This document shows, in pieces, positions 9,006 to 17,104 of a stretch of 64,000 nt of DNA; within the stretch, counting starts at the first letter, position 1, and every line of letters starts with the position of its first letter. The position numbers and the translations under genes were made by a program. The DNA comes from an uncultured Clostridia bacterium (GTDB lineage: Bacteria; Bacillota; Clostridia; Christensenellales; Borkfalkiaceae): the NCBI GenBank assembly GCA_947626575.1, contig CANQSR010000007.1:27276-91275 (forward strand), in the 5' to 3' direction. Below the pieces are notes generated by a model. The model did no database searches. It was not told the DNA's origin and saw only the letters and a list, made by a program, of their open reading frames with translations.

Positions 9006-9383
9006 TTACAGGATGTTTTCGAGGGCGGGTTGGTAGGTGGAGGGCAGACACTCCGAAAGGTGCAGTAAAATTTCCAACTTCGCGAGCGCGAGCGTATAGC
9101 TTTGCTCGGCGATGAGCCGCACGGATTCGGACATGTAGTCGTCGATGCGGGTCACGTCGTTGTGCGGGATCCACACGTGCAGGCGTTCCTTGCGCTTCTC
9201 CCACGCCGTCTGTACGGCCTTGGCGTCCTCGCCGTTGGCCGTCTCCTCCTCGACCTTGTCATAGAGGCTCTGCACTTCCTCGCGGAAGCCCTGAAATTCC
9301 GCCCGCACGAAGAACCATTCAAAGACGCCCAACCCAAGTAGCAATGCGGCCGCGACCGCGATCGCCGTCAATGACTTTACCAT
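9006..9383 (-). CDS. DUF4363 family membrane-anchored protein
   Basis: 125 residues: one N-terminal membrane segment (about 5-27) followed by a helical extracytoplasmic domain (W-I-P-H-N-D near residue 72). It lies 12 bases behind the DUF421 gene on the same strand, the usual partner arrangement for this family. The function is not known; the pairing suggests a joint envelope role. Confidence 0.75.
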   Translation of the reverse strand: MVKSLTAIAVAAALLLGLGVFEWFFVRAEFQGFREEVQSLYDKVEEETANGEDAKAVQTAWEKRKERLHVWIPHNDVTRIDDYMSESVRLIAEQSYTLALAKLEILLHLSECLPSTYQPALENIL

Positions 9384-9395
9384 ATGTACGGGCGG

Positions 9396-10082
9396 TCACC
9401 ACGTCCTGCCGCCGGGATAGGAGACGGTGAACACCCTGTATTTTTCGCCCTTCACTTGCAGATAAATTTTGCCCGTCCCGTCCGCCGTGAGAACGAGTAC
9501 GCGTTTGAGCCGCACATGTTCTTTTTGCAGGATGGGGTCGAAAAAATCCTCGTCAAGACCCGCAAGCGCGAGATTTTTCTTATCGTATTTCCCGTTGTCG
9601 ATGACGACGAGCGGAAGCGAAGTCTGCATACTCTCGTAATTCTCTTTGGGCAGAGCGGAGAACTGCCCGTTGGATTCATAGAGCGCATAGTCCACGCTGT
9701 CGAGGGAAAAGTACCCCGCCGTCCGCAGGGACTCGATGAGATCGGAGACGTCGAGGTTGTTGCGCTTCAATTGGTAGTCGTCGATGCCGTTTTTGTTGAT
9801 GACGAGCGCGGGCTTGCCGCTGATGAAGGATTTTACGGGTTTGAGTTTGAGGTCGAGGACGGTCATGATCTCGTGCAGGACATAGATGGTGACGACGGCG
9901 ATGATGCCATAGAGGAGGGGAATGGAGGTATCCGCCATCGGGATGCAGGCGAGTTCGGCGATGAGCAGGGTAATGACCAGCTCGAAGGGCTGCATCTCCC
10001 CGATCTGCCGTTTGCCCATGAGCCGCATGATGATGAGCAGGGTGATGAAGATGATGGCGGTGCGGATGATGACGAGTACCAT
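9396..10082 (-). CDS. DUF421 (YetF-like) membrane protein
   Basis: 228 residues from the ATG at 10082. Three membrane helices (about residues 1-85, containing R-L-M-G-K-R-Q-I-G-E and Q-P-F-E-L-V) are followed by a cytoplasmic alpha/beta domain with G-K-P-A-L-V-I-N-K-N-G and D-L-I-E-S-L-R. Relatives in Bacillus sporulation and stress sets (YetF, YdfS) have no settled biochemical function. An ORF start at 10253 would add 57 residues that do not resemble the family and would run through the opposing promoter, so it was not chosen. Confidence 0.85.
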   Translation of the reverse strand: MVLVIIRTAIIFITLLIIMRLMGKRQIGEMQPFELVITLLIAELACIPMADTSIPLLYGIIAVVTIYVLHEIMTVLDLKLKPVKSFISGKPALVINKNGIDDYQLKRNNLDVSDLIESLRTAGYFSLDSVDYALYESNGQFSALPKENYESMQTSLPLVVIDNGKYDKKNLALAGLDEDFFDPILQKEHVRLKRVLVLTADGTGKIYLQVKGEKYRVFTVSYPGGRTW

Positions 10083-10133
10083 ATGAAAAATTTGCGCAAG
10101 CGGCAATATTTTATGTATGCCCGCCCCAAACGC

Positions 10134-10162
10134 TTGCCCTTTCGGGGGGAATATGGTATGAT
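10134..10162 (+). promoter_or_regulatory. Promoter of the folate riboswitch transcript
   Basis: TTGCCC, 17 bases, TATGAT with an extended TGG. The predicted start point near 10169 coincides with the 5' edge of the riboswitch. Confidence 0.7.
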
Positions 10163-10166
10163 GGGT

Positions 10167-10340
10167 GCGAAGAGTAGCCGAAGCGCGTAAAGTGTTGCGA
10201 AACGGGACGTTGTTCGCAAACGAAAGGGCGGGGAAATCCACATTGCTCCCCAAGCCCTGCGGTGCTGAGGCGCGTCCGCTCGAACTGCGCGCCGCAAGGG
10301 CGCAAAATTCATGACGGACCTCCTCAGTGGGGGGTTTTTT
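10167..10340 (+). ncRNA. Tetrahydrofolate (THF) riboswitch and expression platform
   Basis: The order of conserved blocks matches the THF riboswitch: GAGTAG (10172-10177), CGCGTAAAGTG (10183-10193), a seven-base stem TTGCGAA/TTCGCAA enclosing an 11-base loop with GGGACGTTG, then AACGAA, GCGGGGAA and ATTGCTCC (to about 10248). Downstream a long stem (10265-10278 with 10315-10327) ends in GGGGGG and a run of six T directly before ATG 10341. CTCCCC at 10246-10251 could pair with that G run, giving either a terminator or occlusion of the ribosome binding site. The gene that follows is a FolT-like transporter, as expected. The closing stem P2 is less clear than in the type sequence. Confidence 0.8.
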
Positions 10341-11015
10341 ATGTATCAGACAGAAAACGGGGTACCCATGTCCGCGAAGCAGCCTTCGGTATTGCAGAAG
10401 CTCCTCTTCTCCGACGTCATGCTTTCGAAGTCTTACCCCAAGCGCATCGCCTATATCGGCGTGATGACGGGGCTTTGCATCGTCACGGGAATGTTCCTCG
10501 AATTCAAGTTTCTCGACGTGCAGTTTTCGCTCACCATCTTCATGTCGGTGCTTGCGGGCGTCATCTTGGGGCCGCTATTTGGCAGCGTCGCCGTATTTTT
10601 GGGCGACTTCATCGGCTATATCTATAACAGCTGGGGGCTTTTGTACTATTGGTGGGTGGCGCTCTCGTGCGCGCTCATGGCCGTCATCGCGGGCCTTTTC
10701 ATGCGCATCCCGTGGAAATTTAAGGGGAACGGGTATGTAAAACTCGCCCTCATCTCCCTCTTCATCCTCGCCGTCTGTTCCGTGGGGGTGAATACCACGG
10801 GCTTTTACGTCTACTATACGCAGGTCGGCTTTTCACAGCGTTCGCTCGCCCTGCTTTCGGAGCATTTCGGCGGGGTGAACACCTATTGGACGTATGCGCT
10901 CGTGCGCCTTCTCTTTCTCGGACAGATCTGGAACAGCCTCGCAAACTATGCGCTTCTCTTCATGGTCATGCCCGTTTTGGGCGCGATAAAGCCGTTGAAG
11001 ATACGCTTTCAATAG
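10341..11015 (+). CDS. folT: ECF transporter S component, FolT-like (folate uptake)
   Basis: 224 residues, six predicted membrane helices. The N-terminus reads S-K-S-Y-P-K-R-I-A-Y-I-G-V-M-T-G-L-C, the usual opening of FolT-family S components, and the L-G-D-F-I-G-Y-I motif lies mid-protein. S components bind the vitamin and work with an EcfA1A2T energising module, which is not in this window. The start is uncertain: ATG 10341 follows the riboswitch T run, ATG 10368 (M-S-A-K) is better aligned with the family, and ATG 10311 lies inside the riboswitch stem and is unlikely. Residues 7-12 are encoded by a dispersed-motif copy. Confidence 0.85.
   Translation: MYQTENGVPMSAKQPSVLQKLLFSDVMLSKSYPKRIAYIGVMTGLCIVTGMFLEFKFLDVQFSLTIFMSVLAGVILGPLFGSVAVFLGDFIGYIYNSWGLLYYWWVALSCALMAVIAGLFMRIPWKFKGNGYVKLALISLFILAVCSVGVNTTGFYVYYTQVGFSQRSLALLSEHFGGVNTYWTYALVRLLFLGQIWNSLANYALLFMVMPVLGAIKPLKIRFQ
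10361..10376 (-). repeat. Dispersed GGACATGG motif copy (in CDS or 5' leader)
   Basis: GGTACCCATGTCCGCG, the variant with one extra C between GGTACC and ATG. Its ATG (10368) may be the true folT start. Confidence 0.8.
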
Positions 11016-11053
11016 TTTTTCGGGCAGAATTGCCTCACAATTTTCGCAAGCGC

Positions 11054-11090
11054 TTGCAATTTTTGCGCGGCGTGGTATAATTGGTATAAT
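11054..11090 (+). promoter_or_regulatory. Promoter of the lgt operon
   Basis: TTGCAA, 16 bases, TGGTATAAT (-10 at 11076-11081), and a second TGGTATAAT nine bases further (11085-11090). The twin -10 elements could give two start points. Confidence 0.75.
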
Positions 11091-11117
11091 AAGGATAACA
11101 GTTATAAGGAGAAAGGT

Positions 11118-12080
11118 ATGCAATCTCTCTTGCTCAATCCTCTGTTCGGGGTCTACGATAAGGGCATCTACTTCTTTTCGTTGCAGATCCAATATTATGC
11201 GATCGTCATCGTCTGCGGCATGATCTTGGCGGCGGCGCTTTCCGCCCTGCTCATGAAGCGGCGCAACATGGATCCGGGGTTCGTCTTTACGCTCTTCATC
11301 TTCTGTATCCCGACCGCCATCATCGGCGCGCGGCTCTTTTCCTGCCTCACCGACCCTGCCCTCGGCATCGGCGCGCTCTTCCGCTTCCCGTGGGAGGGGC
11401 TTTCGATCACGGGCGGCGTCATCGGCGGCGTGACGGCGGGCCTCATCGTCTGCCTCGTGTGCAAGGTCAACTTCCTGCGCGCGGCCGACTGCGTGGTCGT
11501 CAACATCCTTATCGCACAGGCCATCGGCAGGTGGGGGAATTACTTCAACGGGGAGGTGTACGGGCAGGTCGTCACTAACCCCGCCCTGCAATGGTTCCCC
11601 TTTGCCGTGTTCGAGCGCGGGGAATGGCACTATGCCTTCTTCTTCTATGAGAGCGTCATCAACACCATCGGCTGGGCCATTCTCTTTACCCTTGCATGGC
11701 ATTGGAAGAAGCGGCCGAACGGCATTCTGATGTTCTCCTACTTCCTGTGGTACGGCACCGTGCGCTCCATCATGGAACCTTTGCGCGATGCGGAATTTAT
11801 CCTCGACGGCGGCGGCATCATGTGGAGCGAACTCTTCGCCATCCTCATGATAGGCTTCGGCGCCCTCGGCATTCTGACGCTTCTCATCATCAACTTCAAG
11901 CGGGAGGGCAAATTCTTCGGGAGCGCCAAGGGCGACCCGTGCGGCATCACACAGTATTTGACGTCGGATAAAAACGGCACGCCCTATTACTCCAAGATCA
12001 ACATGCTCGGAGACCGCTATCCCGTAAAGCCCGAAAAACCCGACGGGGCCGCATCGGGGCGGCATAACAAGGAGGAATGA
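11118..12080 (+). CDS. lgt: Prolipoprotein diacylglyceryl transferase Lgt
   Basis: 320 residues, seven membrane helices. The Lgt signature G-R-W-G-N-Y-F-N-G-E-V-Y-G lies at about 138-150, with the conserved I-G-A-R-L and L-S-I-T-G-G motifs before it. It transfers diacylglycerol from phosphatidylglycerol to the lipobox cysteine of prolipoproteins, the step before LspA, whose gene is two places downstream. The ribosome binding site is AAGGAGAAAGGT. First gene of a six-gene operon. The C-terminal 45 residues are a soluble tail longer than in many homologues. Confidence 0.95.
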   Translation: MQSLLLNPLFGVYDKGIYFFSLQIQYYAIVIVCGMILAAALSALLMKRRNMDPGFVFTLFIFCIPTAIIGARLFSCLTDPALGIGALFRFPWEGLSITGGVIGGVTAGLIVCLVCKVNFLRAADCVVVNILIAQAIGRWGNYFNGEVYGQVVTNPALQWFPFAVFERGEWHYAFFFYESVINTIGWAILFTLAWHWKKRPNGILMFSYFLWYGTVRSIMEPLRDAEFILDGGGIMWSELFAILMIGFGALGILTLLIINFKREGKFFGSAKGDPCGITQYLTSDKNGTPYYSKINMLGDRYPVKPEKPDGAASGRHNKEE

Positions 12081-12082
12081 CC

Positions 12083-13513
12083 ATGCGCAACCTCACGCTT
12101 TTGACCGATCTCTATGAGATCACGATGGGGCAGGGATATTTCAACGAAGGAAAGCACGAACAGCTCGCCGTGTTCGACGTATTTTTCCGCCCCAACCGCC
12201 TCATCACGTACTCTGTTGCGGCGGGCATGGAGCAAGTGGTGGAGTACCTCGAAAATCTGCACTTCGACGGGGAGGACATCGCCTATCTCCGCTCGCTCGG
12301 CTGTTTTTCCGAAGAGTTCCTTGCCTACCTTGCACAGCTCCGCTTCACGGGGGACGTCGTCGCCGTCCATGAGGGGGAACTCGTGTTTCCCTATGAACCC
12401 ATCCTTACGGTGACTGCCCCCATGGTGCAGGCACAGCTCGTGGAGACGGCCATTCTGACCTTCGTCAACCACCAGACGCTCATCGCCTCCAAGTCTGCCA
12501 AGATCGTGGACGCGGCGGGCGGCGGCGTGATGGAGTTCGGCCTCAGGCGCGCACAGGGCGCCGACGCGGGCATTTACGGCGCGCGGGCGGCCATGATTGG
12601 CGGTTGCGTGGGGACTTCCAACGTCTATGCGGGCAAGCTCTTTCACGTTCCCGTTTCGGGGACGATGGCCCACAGCTGGGTCATGAATTTCCACTCGGAG
12701 ATCGAGGCCTTCCGCGCCTACGCGAGGAGCTTCCCCGATAACTGCCTGCTGCTTGTCGATACCTATGATACGCTGCAAAGCGGCGTACCCAATGCCATCG
12801 AGGTATTCAAAGAACTGCGGGCGGCGGGGCATGAGCCGAAGGGCATCCGCCTCGATTCGGGGGACCTCGCCTATCTCTCCAAACAGGCGCGGAAAATGCT
12901 CGATGAAGCGGGCTTCCCCAACGCCGTCATCTGCGCTTCGGGCGATCTGGACGAATACTCCGTGGCCTCCCTCAAAGAACAGGGCGCGCGGATCGATAGC
13001 TGGGGCGTCGGCACCAAGCTCATCACGAGCGCAGATCTTCCTGCGCTCGGCGGCGTCTATAAGCTCGCGGCGGTCTTTGAAAACGGCAGGGAGGTCCCCA
13101 AGATCAAACTCTCGGATACGACGGAGAAGATCACGAATCCGGGCGTGAAGGAACTCTACCGCCTCTATGACCGCAAGACGGACAAGGCCATCGCCGACTA
13201 CATCACGTTGGGAAACGAGACCGTGGACGAAAACCGCCCGCTCGAACTCTTCCACCCCGTGGATACGTGGCGGCGCAAGACGGTGAAGGATTTCCGCGTG
13301 CGCAAGCTCCGCGAGAAGATCGTGGAGAAGGGAAGGCGCGTCCGCCCCGCGGCGCCTCTTTCGGAACTTGCGGCCTACTTCCGCGCGGAAAAAGCGCGGT
13401 TCTGGGAGGAATATACCCGCCGCGATATGCCCCATATCTATAAAGTGGACCTCTCGCCCGCGCTCTACGCGCTCAAATCGGAAATGGTGAAGGGCAAGGG
13501 GAAAACGGAGTGA
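12083..13513 (+). CDS. pncB: Nicotinate phosphoribosyltransferase
   Basis: 476 residues. It opens L-T-L-L-T-D-L-Y-E-I-T-M-G-Q-G-Y-F, a PncB hallmark. G-T-S-N-V-Y-A-G (about 177) and G-T-M-A-H-S-W (about 193, with the phosphorylatable His) follow, then V-D-T-Y-D-T and R-L-D-S-G-D-L. It converts nicotinate and PRPP to NaMN in NAD salvage; nadE at 45 kb completes the route. ATG 12083 has GGAGG seven bases upstream; ATG 12077 overlapping the lgt stop is too close to that site. Confidence 0.93.
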   Translation: MRNLTLLTDLYEITMGQGYFNEGKHEQLAVFDVFFRPNRLITYSVAAGMEQVVEYLENLHFDGEDIAYLRSLGCFSEEFLAYLAQLRFTGDVVAVHEGELVFPYEPILTVTAPMVQAQLVETAILTFVNHQTLIASKSAKIVDAAGGGVMEFGLRRAQGADAGIYGARAAMIGGCVGTSNVYAGKLFHVPVSGTMAHSWVMNFHSEIEAFRAYARSFPDNCLLLVDTYDTLQSGVPNAIEVFKELRAAGHEPKGIRLDSGDLAYLSKQARKMLDEAGFPNAVICASGDLDEYSVASLKEQGARIDSWGVGTKLITSADLPALGGVYKLAAVFENGREVPKIKLSDTTEKITNPGVKELYRLYDRKTDKAIADYITLGNETVDENRPLELFHPVDTWRRKTVKDFRVRKLREKIVEKGRRVRPAAPLSELAAYFRAEKARFWEEYTRRDMPHIYKVDLSPALYALKSEMVKGKGKTE

Positions 13514-13515
13514 AC

Positions 13516-14106
13516 ATGAAACACATCGGGACGGCAAAACGCATCATCGTATGGGCGACCGTGGTCATTGTCCTGCTCGCCGCAGACCTCGTCACGAAAT
13601 TGCTGGCACAGCTCTATTTGAAGCCGATTTTGCCGGATGGGGTCGCGTTTTTGCCCGGTTTTATCCAATTGCGCTATACCGAGAACGACGCCATTGCCTT
13701 CGGGATCGGGAGCGGGAACCGCGCCTTTATGATCACCGTCACGGCGCTTACCGTCGTCCTCATCGTCGCCATCGCCGTTCTTTCTTTCACCGTGTTCAAG
13801 CGCCGTGCGGCGGGGAGATTTACGCTCGCTGTGATCGAGGCGGGCGCGGTGGGCAACCTCGTGGACAGGCTCTCCCTCGGCTATGTGCGGGACTTTTTGG
13901 ATATGTCCGCCTTCCGCCCGTTTGCCTTTTTGGGTTCGTCCTTCAATTTCGGCGTGTGCAACGTCGCCGATTACTTCATCACGATCGGCGCCGCCGTCCT
14001 CATCTTCGTGCTTCTCTTCATCGGCCCCGAAGCCGCGTTCCCCCTGAAAAAATCGTGGCGCGAGCAGGCAAAGCGCGAAGAGGCGGAAAAACATGCAAAG
14101 GCGTAA
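13516..14106 (+). CDS. lspA: Signal peptidase II (lipoprotein signal peptidase)
   Basis: 196 residues, four membrane helices. The catalytic aspartates are in G-N-L-V-D-R-L (about 112-118) and N-V-A-D-Y-F (about 150-155); the substrate-groove motif Y-T-E-N-D-A-I-A-F-G lies at about 54. It cleaves the signal peptide after lipidation by Lgt, so the operon encodes both steps of lipoprotein maturation. GTG 13510 overlaps the pncB stop, but ATG 13516 is better spaced from ACGGAG. The cytoplasmic tail is long and highly charged. Confidence 0.93.
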   Translation: MKHIGTAKRIIVWATVVIVLLAADLVTKLLAQLYLKPILPDGVAFLPGFIQLRYTENDAIAFGIGSGNRAFMITVTALTVVLIVAIAVLSFTVFKRRAAGRFTLAVIEAGAVGNLVDRLSLGYVRDFLDMSAFRPFAFLGSSFNFGVCNVADYFITIGAAVLIFVLLFIGPEAAFPLKKSWREQAKREEAEKHAKA

Positions 14107-14998
14107 GCTGACCGCAAGCCGCGCCGTCCGATGCGACGTCTTTTTGAGCGAAGAGACCGAACTCACCCGTTCGGCCGTCAAGAAGCTCGCAGATGCGGAC
14201 ATGGTATGGGTCAACGCGGTCAATTGCAAGGCGGGTGCCATGTTGAAGGCGGGGGACGAGGTGGAGATCTGCATCCCCGACCCCGTGCCGATCGCGGCCG
14301 TCCCTGAGGAGATCCCGCTGGATATCGTCTATGAGGACGGCGACCTCGCCGTCGTCAACAAGCCGCAGGGCATGACGGTGCATGCGGGCGCGGGCAACTA
14401 TGAAGGCACCCTCGTCAACGCCCTCCTCTTCCGCCTCTCCTCGCTGAGCGGCATCAACGGCGAGCTTCGGCCGGGCATCGTGCACCGCCTCGATAAGGAT
14501 ACGTCGGGGCTGCTCGTCGTCGCCAAGAACGACATGGCGCACCTCTCCCTCTCCGCGCAGATCGCAGAGAAGTCGGCGCGGCGGGAGTACCTCGCCCTCC
14601 TCGAAGGGGTCGTGAAGGAGGAGAGCGGGAAGATCGTCACGCAGATGGGCCGCGACAAGAGGGACAGGCTCCGCCAAGCCGTCCTGCCCGCGGGCGAAGG
14701 GCGCAGGGCGGAGACGGATTTTTTTGTGGAAGAACGCTTCAAAAACAACACCCTTGTGCGCTTTTCCCTGAAAACGGGCCGCACGCACCAGATCCGCGTT
14801 CACGCCAAATACATGGGGCATCCCGTGGTGGGGGACCCGCTCTATGGCTACAAGAACCAGCGTTTTTCGCTGAACGGCCAGCTTCTGCACGCCTTCCGCC
14901 TGACCTTCACGCACCCGCGCACGGGCGAGGAGATGACCTTCACCGCCCCGTTGCCCGATTATTTTTTACGCATTCTCGAAATCATACGAAGGGACTGA
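14093..14998 (+). CDS. RluA-family large-subunit rRNA pseudouridine synthase (RluD type)
   Basis: 301 residues: an S4 RNA-binding domain (about 10-75), then the pseudouridine synthase domain with catalytic H-R-L-D-K-D-T-S-G (Asp at about 134) and the C-terminal R-T-H-Q-I-R-V-H motif. It isomerises uridines in 23S rRNA. It overlaps lspA by 14 bases, so translation is probably coupled. A dispersed-motif copy encodes A-D-M-V-W in the S4 domain (about residues 35-39). Confidence 0.9.
   Translation: MQRRKLTASRAVRCDVFLSEETELTRSAVKKLADADMVWVNAVNCKAGAMLKAGDEVEICIPDPVPIAAVPEEIPLDIVYEDGDLAVVNKPQGMTVHAGAGNYEGTLVNALLFRLSSLSGINGELRPGIVHRLDKDTSGLLVVAKNDMAHLSLSAQIAEKSARREYLALLEGVVKEESGKIVTQMGRDKRDRLRQAVLPAGEGRRAETDFFVEERFKNNTLVRFSLKTGRTHQIRVHAKYMGHPVVGDPLYGYKNQRFSLNGQLLHAFRLTFTHPRTGEEMTFTAPLPDYFLRILEIIRRD
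14195..14208 (+). repeat. Dispersed GGACATGG motif copy (in CDS)
   Basis: GCGGACATGGTATG, one base off the consensus in the GGTACC half; encodes A-D-M-V-W in the S4 domain of the pseudouridine synthase. Confidence 0.7.
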
Positions 14999-15004
14999 AC
15001 CGTT

Positions 15005-16315
15005 ATGACACCCGTAATTGCCATCGTCGGCCGCCCCAATGTGGGCAAAAGCACCTTCTTCAACAAGGTCGCGGGCCGCAAAATTTCCATCACCGAGAAC
15101 CGCCCCGGCGTCACGCGCGACCGCATCACCGCAGATTGCGAGTGGCGCGGCAAGCCCTTCACGCTCATCGATACGGGCGGCCTCGAAGTGAAGAGCGACG
15201 ACGCGATGTGGAAACAGATCGCGTTGCAGGCGTCGCTCGCCATCGATACCGCCGACGTCATCCTGTTCTTTACGGACGGCAAGGAGGGGCTGACGGCCTC
15301 CGATGAGGACGTCGCCGAACTCCTCCGCCGCAGCAAAAAGCCCGTCATCCTCGTCGTCAACAAGGTGGACGACTATTCTCCCGATAAAATTTTTGAATTT
15401 TACTCGCTCGGCTTGGGCGAGCCGTACGCCGTCTCCGCCGAGCATTCGCGGGGCATCGGCGATGCGCTCGATGCGGCCGTGGAGTTCTTTCCGAAGGGGG
15501 AAACCGCGGACATGGGTAGCCTCAAAATCGCCGTCGTCGGAAAACCCAATGCGGGAAAGTCCTCCATCGTCAACAGGCTCTTGGGGCAGGAACGCACCAT
15601 CGTGACGCCGCTCGCGGGGACCACGCGCGACGCCATCGACACCCGCTTCGAGGTAAACGGCAAGAGCTATACCATCATCGATACGGCGGGCATCCGCAGA
15701 AAGCGGTCGGTGGATGACGACGTCGAGTATTATTCCGTCCTCCGCGCCTTCGATGCGGTGCGCCGTGCGGACGTGTGCCTGCTCGTCGTGGATGCCTTGG
15801 AGGGCCTCACCGAGCAGGACGTGCGCATCATCGGGTACGTCCACGAGCAGGGCAAGCCCTCCGTCGTCGTCATGAACAAGTGGGATACCGTCGAGAAGGA
15901 TACGAATACCATCCTCACCTTCGAGAAGAAGCTTCAAGAGGACCTCAAATTCATGGACTACTATAAGTCCGTCTATATCTCTGCCAAGACGGGACAGCGC
16001 GTGGAGAAGTTGCTCCCGCTCGCCGAAGAGGTATATGCCCACGCCAATTTCCGCGTCCCGACGGGCGCGCTCAACGATCTCCTCATCGACGCCGTCCGCG
16101 TTTCGGAGCCGCCGAGCTATAACGGCAGGCGCATGAAGCTATACTATGCCTCCCAGCCCTCCGTCTGCCCGCCGCACTTTGTGTTGATGGTGAACGACGA
16201 CGGGCTGCTGCACTTCTCCTATGAGCGGTATCTTGAAAACGTCATCCGCGGGGCGTACGATTTTTCGGGAACGCCCATCCGCATCACCGTGCGCGCGAAG
16301 AAGGAGAACGCATGA
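15005..16315 (+). CDS. der: Ribosome-assembly GTPase Der (EngA)
   Basis: 436 residues, the standard length. Two tandem GTPase domains: first P-loop G-R-P-N-V-G-K-S-T (9-17) with D-T-G-G, second G-K-P-N-A-G-K-S-S (about 179-187) with D-T-A-G, then the C-terminal KH-like domain. Der acts in 50S subunit maturation. The linker between the GTPase domains (residues about 167-173, T-A-D-M-G-S) is encoded by a dispersed-motif copy. The stop overlaps the plsY start (ATGA). Confidence 0.96.
   Translation: MTPVIAIVGRPNVGKSTFFNKVAGRKISITENRPGVTRDRITADCEWRGKPFTLIDTGGLEVKSDDAMWKQIALQASLAIDTADVILFFTDGKEGLTASDEDVAELLRRSKKPVILVVNKVDDYSPDKIFEFYSLGLGEPYAVSAEHSRGIGDALDAAVEFFPKGETADMGSLKIAVVGKPNAGKSSIVNRLLGQERTIVTPLAGTTRDAIDTRFEVNGKSYTIIDTAGIRRKRSVDDDVEYYSVLRAFDAVRRADVCLLVVDALEGLTEQDVRIIGYVHEQGKPSVVVMNKWDTVEKDTNTILTFEKKLQEDLKFMDYYKSVYISAKTGQRVEKLLPLAEEVYAHANFRVPTGALNDLLIDAVRVSEPPSYNGRRMKLYYASQPSVCPPHFVLMVNDDGLLHFSYERYLENVIRGAYDFSGTPIRITVRAKKENA
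15504..15521 (+). repeat. Dispersed GGACATGG motif copy (in CDS)
   Basis: CCGCGGACATGGGTAGCC, the extra-G variant; encodes the interdomain linker T-A-D-M-G-S of Der. Confidence 0.78.
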
Positions 16316-17052
16316 AAGAACTTGCTTTCGGACAGCTTTGGTATTGGTTTTTGCTCATGGCCGTCCTTTGCTACTTCATCGGCTGTTTCAATTTCGCCGT
16401 CCTGATCGCGAGGTTCAAGCATAAGGACGTGCGGAAGATCGGGAGCGGCAATCCGGGGACCATGAACATCAGCCGCGAATTCGGCCTGAAAGTGGGGCTT
16501 CTCAACTTCTTGCTCGATGCGTGCAAGGGCGGCGTTCCCGCCGTCATCAGCTATTTTATCTTCCGCGGCTGTGTCTTTGCGGGGACAGGCGTTGCGGTCT
16601 CTGATTTTACCCGCTATTTTTGCGGCGTGTTCGTCATCATCGGCCACATCTGGCCCGTGACCATGAAATTTCAGGGCGGCAAGGGCATCGCCTCCACGCT
16701 CGGCCTCTTCTGGATGAGCATCTCGTGCGAAAACCCGTGGTATATCCTCATCTCCCTCGTCGTGCTGCTCTTCGGCATCGTGGGATTCATCGCCCTCACC
16801 GAATACGGCTCGATGGGGTCGCTTTTGGGCGTGACGGGCTTTTCCCTGTGGCAGGGCGTCATCTTCTATCTGCGCTACATAGACTGCCTCGCGGGCGTAT
16901 GGACCGTGATGTGCTTTCTGATGCTCTTTGCGCTCAACTTTCTCACGTGGTTTGCCCACCGCAAAAATCTCGTAAGGCTGTTCGCGGGCGAGGAACACCG
17001 CACTTCCGTAAGGAAACTCTCGCACGGCAAGCGCGGCATGAAAAATATGTAA
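16312..17052 (+). CDS. plsY: Glycerol-3-phosphate acyltransferase PlsY
   Basis: 246 residues, membrane protein. PlsY motifs: G-S-G-N-P-G-T-M-N (about 43-51), D-A-C-K-G-G, and G-H-I-W-P-V-T-M-K-F-Q-G-G-K-G-I-A-S-T near residue 113. It transfers acyl groups from acyl-phosphate to glycerol 3-phosphate, the first step of phospholipid synthesis. Last gene of the lgt operon, closed by a motif-built terminator six bases after the stop. The C-terminal tail is about 25 residues longer and more basic than in compact homologues. Confidence 0.93.
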   Translation: MKELAFGQLWYWFLLMAVLCYFIGCFNFAVLIARFKHKDVRKIGSGNPGTMNISREFGLKVGLLNFLLDACKGGVPAVISYFIFRGCVFAGTGVAVSDFTRYFCGVFVIIGHIWPVTMKFQGGKGIASTLGLFWMSISCENPWYILISLVVLLFGIVGFIALTEYGSMGSLLGVTGFSLWQGVIFYLRYIDCLAGVWTVMCFLMLFALNFLTWFAHRKNLVRLFAGEEHRTSVRKLSHGKRGMKNM

Positions 17053-17057
17053 TGAAG

Positions 17058-17092
17058 CCCCGTACCTAAGGACATGGTACGGGGATATTTTG
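17058..17092. terminator. Terminator hairpin built from the dispersed motif
   Basis: Nine-base perfect stem (17058-17066 with 17076-17084), loop TAAGGACAT, then ATATTTT. The loop differs from the two earlier copies (TAA for GCG), but the stem is identical to that at 8973. Confidence 0.88.
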
Positions 17093-17104
17093 TGAGGCTT
17101 GGAG

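Noticed and set aside
10311..10340. ATG 10311 as start of folT
   Set aside because: It lies inside the stem of the riboswitch platform, upstream of the T run, with no ribosome binding site.
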